Positions 9,287-16,901 of a stretch of DNA of 34,888 nucleotides are shown in pieces. Position numbers and translations under genes: made by a program. Source of the DNA: Flavobacteriales bacterium (GTDB lineage: Bacteria > Bacteroidota > Bacteroidia > Flavobacteriales_D > Sanyastnellaceae); the NCBI GenBank assembly GCA_030729695.1, contig JANQWV010000018.1, positions 1 through 34,888 of the forward strand. Direction: 5' to 3'. Numbering within the stretch: position 1 is the first letter of the stretch; the number at the start of each line of letters is the position of its first letter. The notes beneath the pieces were generated by a model. That model was not told where the DNA came from. It worked only from the letters and a program-made list of their open reading frames with translations, and searched no databases.

Positions 9287-9294
9287 TGACTAAA

Positions 9295-9744
9295 TTATCC
9301 TTTTAAAGTATAAACTGTTGGTTGCTGAGCTGTTTGCTCGTGGTTAGTTCCTGCATATACATACAAGTTTCTAAATACTTCACGACCCAAACGATTCTTT
9401 GGAAGCATTCCGCGAATTGCCATCTCAATCATTGCTGTTGGATGCTTAGCCATCATTTCTTTCGGGCTAGCGAAACGTTGTCCACCTGGGTAGCCAGTGT
9501 AACGGATGTAAACTTTCTCATCCCACTTCTTTCCAGTAAGTGCAATTTTTTCTGCATTAACAACTACTACGTAGTCTCCGCAGTCTGCGTGTGGCGTAAA
9601 CAATGGTTTGTGCTTACCGCGAAGTATAGCTGCTACTTCACTAGCCAAACGACCAAGATTCTTGCCTTCTGCATCAACAATCAACCACTGCTTGTTAGCA
9701 GTTTCCTTGTTTGCTGATGGGGTTTTGTAACTCAACGTATCCAT
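9295..9744 (-). CDS. rplM: 50S ribosomal protein L13
   Basis: 149 residues; the motifs WLIVDAEGKNLGRLAS, HADCGDYVVVVNAEKI and MLPKNRLGREVFRNLYVYAG are those of bacterial L13, an early-assembly 50S protein. It is the first gene of the rplM-rpsI-rpsB-tsf operon and is preceded by the best-spaced promoter in the window. Confidence 0.98.
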   Translation of the reverse strand: MDTLSYKTPSANKETANKQWLIVDAEGKNLGRLASEVAAILRGKHKPLFTPHADCGDYVVVVNAEKIALTGKKWDEKVYIRYTGYPGGQRFASPKEMMAKHPTAMIEMAIRGMLPKNRLGREVFRNLYVYAGTNHEQTAQQPTVYTLKG

Positions 9745-9787
9745 TTTGTCTCTATTCTTAAAGTCAATTCCCTAAAATTTGGGGGTG

Positions 9788-9818
9788 CGAAAATACAATC
9801 TTTTTTCTTATCTGCAAA
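9788..9818 (-). promoter_or_regulatory. Promoter of the rplM operon
   Basis: On the minus strand TTTG (9818-9815), a 19-base spacer and TATTTTCG (9795-9788) match the Bacteroidota primary sigma arrangement TTTG-N19-TAnnTTTG with one difference (C for T). The expected start site lies roughly 40 bases before the rplM ATG. Confidence 0.62.
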
Positions 9819-9883
9819 CACTTTTCAACATTTCTTTCATGAAAACATTAAATTTTCAAGATTAGCCATGCTTCAAAGGGTTT

Positions 9884-10933
9884 TTAGATGATCAACATAG
9901 CATCACCATAGCAGAAGAAACGATATTTCTTCTTAATGGCTTCTTTGTACGCTTCCATTACGAAATCATATCCGCCAAATGCAGTGGTCATCATTAACAA
10001 CACACTCTGTGGCTCGTGGAAATTCGTAATTAAACTATCTGCAATTTGAAAATCATATGGAGGGAAAATAAACTTACTCGCCCATCCGTCAAAAGCTTTC
10101 AACATGTTGTTCGTTCCAACGCTGCTTTCAAACGCACGAAGTGTTGTTGTTCCTACAGCACAAACGCGCTTGCCCTTTGCTCTTGCGTCATTCACTAAAT
10201 CAGCAGTCACTTCAGGAATAATCAATTGCTCGCTATCCGTCTTATGCTTCGTTAAGTCTTCCACCTCAACAGTTCTGAATGTACCCAATCCAATGTGAAG
10301 AGTCAATTCAGCCATGTTAATTCCTGCAATTTCTAAACGCTTTGAAAGCTGCTTAGAAAAGTGCAAACCAGCTGTTGGTGCTGCAACTGCACCTTCATGC
10401 TTTGCATAAATCGTTTGATAGCGTTCAGCATCTTCTGGTTCAACTGGACGCTCAATGTATTTAGGAAGTGGCGTTTCGCCTAGGCTGTATACCAATTTTT
10501 TGAAATCTTCGTGCGGACCATCGAATAAGAAACGTAACGTTCTTCCTCGTGATGTGGTGTTATCTATTACTTCAGCAACCAACTCATCGTTAGGACCGAA
10601 ATACAATTTATTTCCAATACGAATCTTTCGTGCAGGATCTACAACAGTATCCCAAAGCAAGCTCTTGTCGTTCAATTCACGCAACAAGAAAACCTCGATC
10701 ATAGATCCAGTCTTCTCTTTATTGCCATACATGCGGGCAGGGAATACCTTGGTATTGTTGTTCACCATTACATCGCCTTCGCTAAAGTAATCTAGCAAAT
10801 CACGAAATTTCTTGTGCTCAATCTTTCCAGTCTTGCGATCTAAAACCATTAATTTGGCATCGTCGCGGTGAGGAAGAGGGTGCTGAGCGATTAATTCTTT
10901 AGGCAATTCATATTTGAATTGACCCAATTTCAT
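9884..10933 (-). CDS. queA: tRNA preQ1(34) S-adenosylmethionine ribosyltransferase-isomerase
   Basis: With the ATG at 10933 the protein has 349 residues ([33 protein letters not shown]). A TTG four codons upstream is the only longer alternative. QueA transfers and isomerises the ribosyl moiety of SAM onto preQ1 at the tRNA wobble base, forming epoxyqueuosine. Family motifs include [49 protein letters not shown] and NFHEPQS. It lies after truB; its candidate -7 element lies in the short gap after the truB stop. Confidence 0.97.
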   Translation of the reverse strand: MKLGQFKYELPKELIAQHPLPHRDDAKLMVLDRKTGKIEHKKFRDLLDYFSEGDVMVNNNTKVFPARMYGNKEKTGSMIEVFLLRELNDKSLLWDTVVDPARKIRIGNKLYFGPNDELVAEVIDNTTSRGRTLRFLFDGPHEDFKKLVYSLGETPLPKYIERPVEPEDAERYQTIYAKHEGAVAAPTAGLHFSKQLSKRLEIAGINMAELTLHIGLGTFRTVEVEDLTKHKTDSEQLIIPEVTADLVNDARAKGKRVCAVGTTTLRAFESSVGTNNMLKAFDGWASKFIFPPYDFQIADSLITNFHEPQSVLLMMTTAFGGYDFVMEAYKEAIKKKYRFFCYGDAMLII

Positions 10934-10968
10934 TGTGGAAATCAAGGTGTTATTATTTAAGTGGGGGG

Positions 10969-10976
10969 CGAAAGTA
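10969..10976 (-). promoter_or_regulatory. Candidate -7 element for queA
   Basis: TACTTTCG on the minus strand, 35 bases before the queA ATG and a few bases past the truB stop. It matches the TAnnTT(T/C)G pattern; no convincing -33 element is visible at the expected spacing. queA may also be read through from recN-truB. Confidence 0.35.
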
Positions 10977-10981
10977 CGAAA

Positions 10982-11767
10982 TCAAAAAGCCTTTGTAAAG
11001 ACCTTTTTCATCGAGTCGCTACTAAAGTGTTCATTAACAGCACTATAACTAGGGTAAAATAACTTCACCCAGTCAAGTGGAGTCCTTGCATCTTCCACAC
11101 GAAACGGAAAACTCTCGGTTCTTCGCAACGCGCTCAAGTATCCACCAACTCCCAATCTCTGTCCAAAATCGTTTGCAATGGATCGGATATATGTTCCTTT
11201 CGAACATCGAATGCAAAAAGACACTTCCTTCCCATTAAAATCACTCAATTCGAACGAGTCAATGGTAATCAAGTTCTCGCGCATCTTCACCTCCTCATTC
11301 TTTCTAGCCATTTCATAGGCACGAACTCCATCTATTTGCTTGGCGCTATAAACGGGCGGCATTTGAAGTTGTTCTCCGATAAAGGTCTTCGCGACCTCCT
11401 CTAATCTTTCCAGAGTCAAATGTTCCGTAGATTGAAAATTCTCGGGCAATGTCTCTTTATCGAAACTCGGTGTAGTAGCACCTAAAACAATTTTCCCGGT
11501 ATACTCCTTTGTCCCTCCTTGAATATCAGATATAGACTTGGTCATCTTTCCTGTGCAAACAATTAAGAGTCCAGTTGCCAAAGGGTCTAACGTTCCGGCA
11601 TGTCCGATTTTAAATTTCGGAAACTTCCCTTCGCTTCGCAGAATCCACTTCAATTTTCCCACCACATCGAAACTTGTCCAATTGAGTGGTTTATCGACCA
11701 ACAAAATTTTCCCTTCGAGCAATTCTTCAGCGTGCGAAATCGTGCAGTGTTTCAAAAAATCACTCAT
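10982..11767 (-). CDS. truB: tRNA pseudouridine(55) synthase
   Basis: 261 residues. The catalytic motif HAGTLDPLATG is intact with the nucleophile Asp at about 61, preceded by LVDKPLNWTSFDVV and followed by VYSAKQIDGVRAYEMAR and CSKGTYIRSIANDFG, all diagnostic of TruB. It makes the T-loop pseudouridine at position 55 of tRNAs. The start overlaps the recN stop by 4 bases (ATGA), implying translational coupling to recN. Confidence 0.97.
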   Translation of the reverse strand: MSDFLKHCTISHAEELLEGKILLVDKPLNWTSFDVVGKLKWILRSEGKFPKFKIGHAGTLDPLATGLLIVCTGKMTKSISDIQGGTKEYTGKIVLGATTPSFDKETLPENFQSTEHLTLERLEEVAKTFIGEQLQMPPVYSAKQIDGVRAYEMARKNEEVKMRENLITIDSFELSDFNGKEVSFCIRCSKGTYIRSIANDFGQRLGVGGYLSALRRTESFPFRVEDARTPLDWVKLFYPSYSAVNEHFSSDSMKKVFTKAF

Positions 11768-13425
11768 GCCTCTTGCTGCATTAATTCTTTAGCAGTTTGA
11801 AGCGCAGCAGCACCCGCCTGATCGCCTCCTAACATGTGCGCCAACTCTTTCTCACGTTCCGACTTATTTAGCTCTTGCAAATCACTCACTGTTGCCTCTC
11901 CTTCCACTCGTTTTGTAACTCTAAAATGCTGGTGAGCCTTAGATGCTATTTGCGGCAAATGCGTAATAACCAATAGTTGCGCAGAAGCCGACATTTCACG
12001 TAGCAAAGCCGCAATGCGATTTCCAGTTTCTCCACCTACACCTTGATCTATTTCATCTAAAATCAAAACAGGCATTTCATTCAAATGACTAGTCGCCGCT
12101 TTAATGGCTAACATCACACGAGAAATCTCTCCACCTGAAGCAACCGACTTAATGTCTTCAAATGGCTGACCCTTATTCGCGGAAAAAGCGAAGCGCAAAT
12201 TCTCTGCACCGTATAAATGCAATTCCGGAGTTCCTGTCACTTCAATTTGGAATTGCGCATGAGTCAAATTCAATTTATTCAAGGAGGAAGAAATCGCCTT
12301 CTCAGCTTCCTTCACGCCCTTCATGCGCAAATGAGACAACTTCGTTGCCATTTCTTTACACTGTTGTTCCAGCTGAACAACTTCTATTTCTTTATTCTGA
12401 ATTGAAGTTTCCAAGGTCTCCGTCAACTGAGCATCCTGCTCCAACTTCAACTTCAATTCATTCAAGGCGTCAATGCTATTCACATTGTGCTTTCGGAACA
12501 TCTTGAAAACAAAGCTCAGGCGCTCCTCAATTGCCGCCGCACGTTCCGGATCCATCGTTACCGAATCTGAAAAACGCTGCAAGTCAATGTCCACCTCACG
12601 AAGCTCAGCAATCACAGATTCCAATTGTGAAGAAAACTCTTGCAATTTCGCATGACCTCCTTCCCACTTCATCAATTGCTGCTTCGCAATCTTCAATTGC
12701 TGAAGCACATTGCTATCGCCTTCGCTCAACATATTCGAAACGGAGTGCAAAGACTCCAATAGTTCTCCCGAGTTCTGTTGAAGATTCAATTCGCTCTCCA
12801 TTTCAGCTACATCGTAGGAACTAAAATCTTCTTGAGACAGTTCGTTCAATTGGAATAAGCGATAGTCTTCTGTTGCTTTTTCCTTATTCAATTGAATACG
12901 CAAATTCTCTAACTCTTCCTGTGACTGGCGCCACTTCAAAAAACTTGTTTTGTAAGACGTCCAGACTTCTTTCGACTTCGAAAACGCATCCACCATTTCA
13001 TACCGAAACGCCTTTCTAAACAGCAAGGCGTTTTCATGCTGCGAATGCAAATCAACCACCTGTTCGGTAAATTGCTTCAGCACCGTTAACGTAACCGGAG
13101 TATCGTTAATGAAGGCTCTGCTTTTTCCCTTGTTGTTTACTTCTCTTCGAACTACTGTCTCTTCAGAAAAATCTAAATCATGCTCTTGGAAAAAAGTATC
13201 AAAACGTGACTTCGAAATAGCGAATACCGCTTCAACGGTGCATTTATCTTGACCTACACGAATACTCTTCACATCTGAACGATCGCCCAGAAGCAATGCA
13301 AAGGCATCCAATAAAATCGATTTTCCACTTCCAGTTTCGCCAGTAATGGCAACGAAACCCTTATTGAAGTTCACGTGCAGTGATTCAATAAGAACGTAGT
13401 TACGAATGTGAAGCGATTTTAGCAT
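11764..13425 (-). CDS. recN: DNA repair protein RecN
   Basis: 553 residues, an SMC-like ATPase acting in double-strand break repair. Walker A (GETGSGKS, residues 29-36) and the DLHSQHENALLF motif sit at the N-terminus. A central coiled-coil region (about 150-360, many Glu, Gln, Lys and Leu) follows, then the ABC signature (SGGEISRVMLAIK) and Walker B (VLILDEIDQGVGGETG) near the C-terminus. The ATG at 13425 is preceded, only 4 bases upstream, by a TAAATTCG box, so it may have its own promoter. It is coupled to truB by a 4-base overlap. porD lies 48 bases upstream, a neighbourhood familiar from other Flavobacteriia. Confidence 0.97.
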   Translation of the reverse strand: MLKSLHIRNYVLIESLHVNFNKGFVAITGETGSGKSILLDAFALLLGDRSDVKSIRVGQDKCTVEAVFAISKSRFDTFFQEHDLDFSEETVVRREVNNKGKSRAFINDTPVTLTVLKQFTEQVVDLHSQHENALLFRKAFRYEMVDAFSKSKEVWTSYKTSFLKWRQSQEELENLRIQLNKEKATEDYRLFQLNELSQEDFSSYDVAEMESELNLQQNSGELLESLHSVSNMLSEGDSNVLQQLKIAKQQLMKWEGGHAKLQEFSSQLESVIAELREVDIDLQRFSDSVTMDPERAAAIEERLSFVFKMFRKHNVNSIDALNELKLKLEQDAQLTETLETSIQNKEIEVVQLEQQCKEMATKLSHLRMKGVKEAEKAISSSLNKLNLTHAQFQIEVTGTPELHLYGAENLRFAFSANKGQPFEDIKSVASGGEISRVMLAIKAATSHLNEMPVLILDEIDQGVGGETGNRIAALLREMSASAQLLVITHLPQIASKAHQHFRVTKRVEGEATVSDLQELNKSEREKELAHMLGGDQAGAAALQTAKELMQQEA

Positions 13426-13429
13426 GAAG

Positions 13430-13437
13430 CGAATTTA
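13430..13437 (-). promoter_or_regulatory. Candidate -7 element immediately before recN
   Basis: TAAATTCG on the minus strand, separated from the recN ATG by four bases. If used, the transcript would begin at or next to the start codon. No clear -33 TTG is seen, so this is tentative. Confidence 0.3.
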
Positions 13438-13473
13438 CTGCTACGCCCTATTTATTGATGAAAAAAGTTATGC

Positions 13474-14376
13474 CTATTTCTGTAAAATACGATCGTATTT
13501 CGCAATGTTACCCGGATCTAAACGCTTACACAATTCAGCGATTGGCGTTTTTTGTTCATCGGGTAATGGCTTGAATATATTTACAATCTCATCGCCTTTT
13601 GCGTAATAAAAGACCTGCATATTATAAGACGACGGCTTAATCTTGTGAATGTTGTTTAATCCGTTTAATGCATCTATAATATTGTTCGTTGCAGTTGCGC
13701 GTTCGGTATACATTTTATCCAAACCTTGACGGTGATAGGTGTAACTCGCTTCGCGAAGAGGGCTGAAGGTTTCAGTAAGAATATTCTCGATTAACCAATA
13801 CCTGTTTTGCTGACCCTTCTCTCCGCTTGAACGCCATCCTGGTTCAGGCGCATTTTGTGCATTGGTAACGATGGTCTGACAAAGCAAGAAATAATCTGTT
13901 CCGCCTTCTGGAGAAAAAGAGTCGTAATCACTCGCCAGGATATACAATGCATAAAAAGCAAGTACACTGCTTAAGTTATCTCTGTGTTGGTCAGGGGACC
14001 ATTGCAATTGCGTGTTCTCTTGGAACTGAAATGCCAAGTTGCGGTCATTAATAGAAACCAACGGTGTCTTGTAATCTGAATTGTAAACGGGTCTGCTCGA
14101 TCCTACTTGAATAGTCCCTTCGAAATCGCGCTGACTGTTTTGTTTTTCAATCGTAATTTGAATGGTACACGGAATGCGCTCCTCCTGCTGCCATTGGTCT
14201 TTAGACCACTTCCTTCCATTTAAAAATTCTTCAATTGCACGCTCCATGGTTTGAAAAACTTCCGGACCAGAAATCATAATTCTTGGCGGAATAATTTTCA
14301 CATCGCAATTCAATTCCTGAGAAAATAAAGGGAATGAGAGGAAAAATAAAACGAAGTATGCTATGCTTTTTTTCAT
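13474..14376 (-). CDS. porD: DUF4835 / PorD-family secreted protein
   Basis: 300 residues with a signal peptide (MKKSIAYFVLFFLSFPLFSQ) and mature start ELNCDVKIIPPRI. The body matches, from memory, the Bacteroidota DUF4835 family, now often called type IX secretion system protein PorD; recognisable text includes YNSDYKTPLVSINDRNLAFQFQENTQLQWSPDQHRDNLSSVLAFYALYILASDYDSFSPEGGTDYF. Placement between coaBC and recN is the usual context of this family. The start overlaps the coaBC stop by 4 bases (ATGA). The exact role in secretion is not evident from sequence; the presence of a T9SS cargo protein in the same window fits. Confidence 0.85.
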   Translation of the reverse strand: MKKSIAYFVLFFLSFPLFSQELNCDVKIIPPRIMISGPEVFQTMERAIEEFLNGRKWSKDQWQQEERIPCTIQITIEKQNSQRDFEGTIQVGSSRPVYNSDYKTPLVSINDRNLAFQFQENTQLQWSPDQHRDNLSSVLAFYALYILASDYDSFSPEGGTDYFLLCQTIVTNAQNAPEPGWRSSGEKGQQNRYWLIENILTETFSPLREASYTYHRQGLDKMYTERATATNNIIDALNGLNNIHKIKPSSYNMQVFYYAKGDEIVNIFKPLPDEQKTPIAELCKRLDPGNIAKYDRILQK

Positions 14377-15572
14377 TGAAAGAGGTCGGCTATTTCATTG
14401 GAAATAATTTGTGCTATTTCCGATTTCGATTTTAAAGATATTTCTTTTTTACTTCCGTCGGAATGAAAAAGAGTAACTGCGTTGTTGTCTGAACCAAAAT
14501 GGACACCCTCAGTTCTTAATGAATTCAACACAAGCATATCGGCATTCTTACGTTGCAGTTTTGAAAGCGCATGAGCTTCTTCATTCTCTGTTTCCAAGGC
14601 GAAACAAATCAATTTTTGATTCGCTTTCTTACTCTTGCCCAAGGCCGCTGCTATGTCTTCTGTTTCTTCCAAGCGCAGCTCTAACGGCGAATCTTTCTTC
14701 TTTATTTTCTCAGTGCTCACATTAGCCGGACGATAATCGGCAATAGCAGCTGCAAGCACAGCAATATCTGCATTTTGAAATCCATCTGTGCACGCTTCGA
14801 ACATTTCCTTGGCACTTTCCACACGAATAATTTTTATTCCTTCTGGAACACTTTCGTGAACAGGACCTAAAACTAAAGTAACATCAGCTCCTTGGGTGCG
14901 AAGAGCTTGAGCAATAGCAATACCCATTTTTCCACTCGATCTGTTTCCAATAAAACGGACAGGATCAATTGCTTCATAAGTGGGGCCTGCATTCACCATG
15001 GCACGAAGTCCTTTCAATCGTTGATTCGGATTGAAATATGAAATTACAGCACTTAAAATTTCTTCGGGTTCAGAAAGTCTTCCCTTTCCAATTAAACCGC
15101 TCGCCAATTCACCATATCCAGGTGCAAGAACAGTGCAACCCATAGATGCAATGCGCTTCAAGTTGTCTTGAGTACCTGCATGTTCCATCATGTCGTGATC
15201 CATGGCCGGAGCGAAAAACAACGGACACTGTGCGCTCATGAGAACTGCTAGCAAATACGAATCGCACATACCGGCTGCATACTTTGCAAGCGTGTTCGCC
15301 GTGCAGGGTGCGACAAGAATAAGATCTGCCCAAAGGGCCATTTCAACGTGATTGTTCCAAACGCCGTTCACTTCACTCTCAGTAAAATCTGAACACACGG
15401 GATGCTTCGACAGTGCGCTGAATGAAAGGGGTTGAATAAAATCGTGAGCTGATTTACTCATAATCACCTTAACCTCTGCTCCCTCTTTGACTAAAAGACG
15501 CAACAAGAAGAGCGACTTGTAGGCACTGATCGAACCGGTAACGGCGAGTACAATTTTCTTTCCTTTCAACAC
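14373..15572 (-). CDS. coaBC: Bifunctional phosphopantothenoylcysteine decarboxylase / phosphopantothenate-cysteine ligase
   Basis: 399 residues, GTG start at 15572 (GTG-TTG-AAA, MLKGKKIVLAVTGSISAYKS). The N-terminal flavoprotein half is the CoaC decarboxylase and the C-terminal half the CoaB ligase (NAGPTYEAIDPVRFIGNRSSGKMG; AVLAAAIADYRPANVSTEKIKKKD). Together they turn 4'-phosphopantothenate into 4'-phosphopantetheine for CoA. His75 (WNNHVEMA) is present. However, the positions matching E. coli Dfp Asn125 and Cys158 are Asp125 (PAMDHDM) and Ser158 (ELASGLIGKGR). This appears to be a lineage variant rather than decay, since the rest is intact. An intrinsic terminator ends 18 bases before the GTG. 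Confidence 0.95.
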   Translation of the reverse strand: MLKGKKIVLAVTGSISAYKSLFLLRLLVKEGAEVKVIMSKSAHDFIQPLSFSALSKHPVCSDFTESEVNGVWNNHVEMALWADLILVAPCTANTLAKYAAGMCDSYLLAVLMSAQCPLFFAPAMDHDMMEHAGTQDNLKRIASMGCTVLAPGYGELASGLIGKGRLSEPEEILSAVISYFNPNQRLKGLRAMVNAGPTYEAIDPVRFIGNRSSGKMGIAIAQALRTQGADVTLVLGPVHESVPEGIKIIRVESAKEMFEACTDGFQNADIAVLAAAIADYRPANVSTEKIKKKDSPLELRLEETEDIAAALGKSKKANQKLICFALETENEEAHALSKLQRKNADMLVLNSLRTEGVHFGSDNNAVTLFHSDGSKKEISLKSKSEIAQIISNEIADLFQ

Positions 15573-15586
15573 GGGGTAAACCTAAT

Positions 15587-15612
15587 AAAAAAACCCCGAA
15601 AATTCGGGGTTT
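15587..15612 (-). terminator. Intrinsic terminator between rpoZ and coaBC
   Basis: A perfect 10-bp stem (AAACCCCGAA/TTCGGGGTTT) with a two-base AA gap that would open to a small loop, followed on the minus strand by a T-run. It ends the bamD-rpoZ unit, yet the coaBC GTG is only 18 bases further, leaving little room for a separate promoter. Confidence 0.82.
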
Positions 15613-15631
15613 ATTAGAACTGTGTTCAATA

Positions 15632-15961
15632 TTATTTTTCTTCTTCTGGGTAACGGAAAAACACTTTTCCTTCTTCCAATTCTTGAATTGCAATGCTATG
15701 TGCCTTTGGAAGTCTTTCGTAGTGACGAGAGATTTCAATTTGCTCACGGTTCTCGAAAACCTCTTCCAGATTATCTTGGTTGCTTCCGAATTCTTCCAAC
15801 TTCTGGCTCAATTCCTCTTTCATTTCACGAGCAATCTGCGAAGTGCGCTTGTTCAAGAGAACTAGGGTTTCAAATAAATTTCCATCAACCTTTTCATACA
15901 ACTCGTTTGTGTTGCGAGTGATGGTTGATTTAGCAGCGGTTGAGTTTTTATAGTTGCTCAT
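15632..15961 (-). CDS. rpoZ: RNA polymerase omega subunit, Bacteroidota Rpb6-like type
   Basis: 109 residues. The stretch TITRNTNELYEKVDGNLFETLVLLNKRTSQIAREMKEEL matches the omega/Rpb6 fold as found in Bacteroidota, where the protein is annotated as an omega or RpoZ/Rpb6 homologue and helps assemble the beta' subunit. The C-terminal part (HYERLPKAHSIAIQELEEGKVFFRYPEEEK) is acidic. It lies 7 bases after bamD and just before the terminator that precedes coaBC. The bamD-rpoZ-coaBC-porD-recN order is common in Flavobacteriia. Confidence 0.88.
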   Translation of the reverse strand: MSNYKNSTAAKSTITRNTNELYEKVDGNLFETLVLLNKRTSQIAREMKEELSQKLEEFGSNQDNLEEVFENREQIEISRHYERLPKAHSIAIQELEEGKVFFRYPEEEK

Positions 15962-15968
15962 AATAAAT

Positions 15969-16769
15969 CTATTTAGTCGTTAGTTTCGCTACCATTTTTT
16001 CACTCTTAAGATAGTAATCTTCAGCACTATCTAAGAATTTACTTTTTGGAAAAGCGGATACAAAGGTAATATAAGATTCCATTGTTTCCCTATAACGTTC
16101 CAATTTCTTTGTGTCTATGCTTCTTTCAGCCAATAAAAACTTGCTTTCAATAATCAAAAGCATCGCTTGTTCGCGGTAAATCGACTGAGGATATTTCTTC
16201 AAAAACTCTTGTAAACTGCTTGACGCAGCCTTGTACTTCATGGTTTGCACATACAACTCTGCCACTTCAAAATCTTTCTTTTCAATCTTAAAATTCAAAT
16301 CGCGAATCATACGGTTCGCTGAATCACGCAGAGCGCTATTGGGATATTGATCTAGAAAATACTGTAATTCGTCTACTGCCGTTTTAGAATCTGTCTGGTC
16401 TAAGGTATAGGAGGGCGATAGTTTATAACTGCACAAAGCCGCCATAAACGAGCACTCCTCTGCCCTCGGGCTTGAAGTAAACGATTTTGCATACGACTTG
16501 AAGTAATAGTTCCCCATGTAATAGTCTTTTAGACAATAATGGGTCTTGGCGAAATAATAATAGACCTCTTCCGACTGCTGAGTTCCACGAGTCAAACCGA
16601 TTAGTTCTTCCAGCATTGGTAACGCTTTGTAACATTCTCCTTCCTCGTAATACTTTTTGGCATTCGCCATTTTCTTGATAGGATCTGTTTCCTTCAAGGC
16701 TTTACTGTATTCAGTACAACCCGAAGCAGCAGTTACAACAACAAATAAGAGGACTATAAATCTTTTCAT
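15969..16769 (-). CDS. bamD: Outer membrane assembly lipoprotein BamD
   Basis: 266 residues. It begins with a lipoprotein signal (MKRFIVLLFVVVTAASGC, Cys18), followed by TPR-like helical repeats (YYEEGECYKALPMLEELIGLTRGTQQSEEVYYYFAKTHYCLKDYYMGNYYFKSYAKSFTSSPRAEECSFMAALC) that are diagnostic of BamD/YfiO. BamD is the essential partner of BamA in inserting beta-barrel proteins into the outer membrane. It is first in an operon with rpoZ. A good -7 box lies 8 bases before the ATG, so the leader is at most a few bases long. Confidence 0.92.
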   Translation of the reverse strand: MKRFIVLLFVVVTAASGCTEYSKALKETDPIKKMANAKKYYEEGECYKALPMLEELIGLTRGTQQSEEVYYYFAKTHYCLKDYYMGNYYFKSYAKSFTSSPRAEECSFMAALCSYKLSPSYTLDQTDSKTAVDELQYFLDQYPNSALRDSANRMIRDLNFKIEKKDFEVAELYVQTMKYKAASSSLQEFLKKYPQSIYREQAMLLIIESKFLLAERSIDTKKLERYRETMESYITFVSAFPKSKFLDSAEDYYLKSEKMVAKLTTK

Positions 16770-16777
16770 TTCCAGCG

Positions 16778-16811
16778 CAAAAATAGGGTTTTGCGGTCAA
16801 GTAACGGCAAA
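16778..16811 (-). promoter_or_regulatory. Promoter of bamD
   Basis: On the minus strand TTTG (16811-16808), a 22-base spacer and TATTTTTG (16785-16778), a perfect TAnnTTTG. The ATG follows after 8 bases, implying an extremely short 5' leader. Confidence 0.55.
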
Positions 16812-16872
16812 AGAATCACAATCGTCTGTTCACAAGATGATAATTCACAGGTCACATTAGCGAATTCCTCGT

Positions 16873-16880
16873 TATTTTTG
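16873..16880 (+). promoter_or_regulatory. Candidate -7 element for the alpha-oxoamine synthase gene
   Basis: TATTTTTG, a perfect match to TAnnTTTG, lies 21 bases before the GTG start at 16902. No clear -33 TTTG is seen. It is divergent from the bamD promoter about 90 bases away. Confidence 0.4.
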
Positions 16881-16901
16881 TATTTCTAAAATTTTACGAC
16901 A

